Shown: positions 7,011 through 7,070 of the stretch, one piece after another
Position numbering within the stretch: the first letter of the stretch is position 1
Layout: each line of letters begins with the position of its first letter
DNA from: Oscillospiraceae bacterium
Lineage (GTDB): Bacteria; Bacillota; Clostridia; Oscillospirales; Ruminococcaceae
Assembly: GCA_003508605.1 (NCBI GenBank)
Contig: DNUB01000246.1
Coordinates: 1-7,070 of the forward strand
DNA: 7,070 nt
Direction of reading: 5' to 3'
Notes under the pieces: generated by a model
The model's database searches: none
What the model saw: only the letters and a program-made list of their open reading frames with translations
Told to the model about the DNA's origin: nothing
Program-made: the position numbers and the translations under genes

Positions 7011-7037
7011 AAAAAAATTGGAACTCTTACGAGTTCC
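7011..7037 (-). terminator. Rho-independent terminator of the gene upstream of yfmF
   Basis: On the minus strand GGAACTC (7031-7037) and GAGTTCC (7020-7026) form a perfect 7-bp stem with a GTAA tetraloop of the GNRA type. It is followed by AA and seven T residues (7011-7017). The plus strand lacks a T tract on the other side, so it acts in the minus direction, on a gene entering from the right edge. The 33 bases beyond it (7038-7070) are too short to identify that gene; stop codons there are compatible with its 3' end. Confidence 0.85.
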
Positions 7038-7070
7038 GAAAGTTAAATGATTAGAATGTGTAGAACAAAA

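Overview
The window is a compact block of seven genes, all read on the minus strand (right to left), from a low-GC Firmicute. Codon use, AAAGGAG-type ribosome binding sites, the paired M16 peptidase genes of the Bacillus YmfF/YmfH type and the overall gene styles suggest an anaerobic gut clostridium, perhaps Oscillospiraceae/Ruminococcaceae. That placement is an inference, since no rRNA or other marker is present.

Layout in transcription order. At 7011-7037 a strong rho-independent terminator closes an upstream gene that lies mostly or wholly outside the window. A sigma-A-like promoter with an extended -10 (6939-6967) follows and drives: yfmF, an M16-fold protein lacking the zinc motif (5618-6898); yfmH, an M16 protein with an intact HxxEH zinc motif (4287-5567); lgt, prolipoprotein diacylglyceryl transferase with a long charged C-terminal tail (3137-4267); folD (2295-3131); an unrecognised 75-residue two-helix membrane protein (2071-2298); a NUDIX hydrolase (1535-2059); and rmuC, beginning at a TTG codon (67-1521). 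A hairpin at 25-54 follows rmuC. Its T-rich side is on the plus strand, so it may chiefly serve a convergent gene to the left.

The genes are tightly packed. The gaps are 50, 19 and 5 bases, then a 4-base ATGA overlap, then 11 and 13 bases, and several ribosome binding sites overlap the preceding stop codon. This supports one polycistronic operon with translational coupling. The functions are mixed: EF-P modification-associated peptidase pair, lipoprotein maturation, one-carbon folate metabolism, nucleotide or small-molecule pyrophosphate hydrolysis, and a DNA-recombination-related nuclease-like protein. It looks like a housekeeping operon rather than a defence or mobile island.

I found no RNA genes, CRISPR, insertion sequences or phage genes. 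No gene-free stretch exceeds 300 bases; the longest is the 172-base promoter/terminator region at 6899-7070. The parts least explained are the small membrane protein, the Lgt C-terminal tail and the substrate of the NUDIX enzyme. I do not see strong evidence for an undescribed system.
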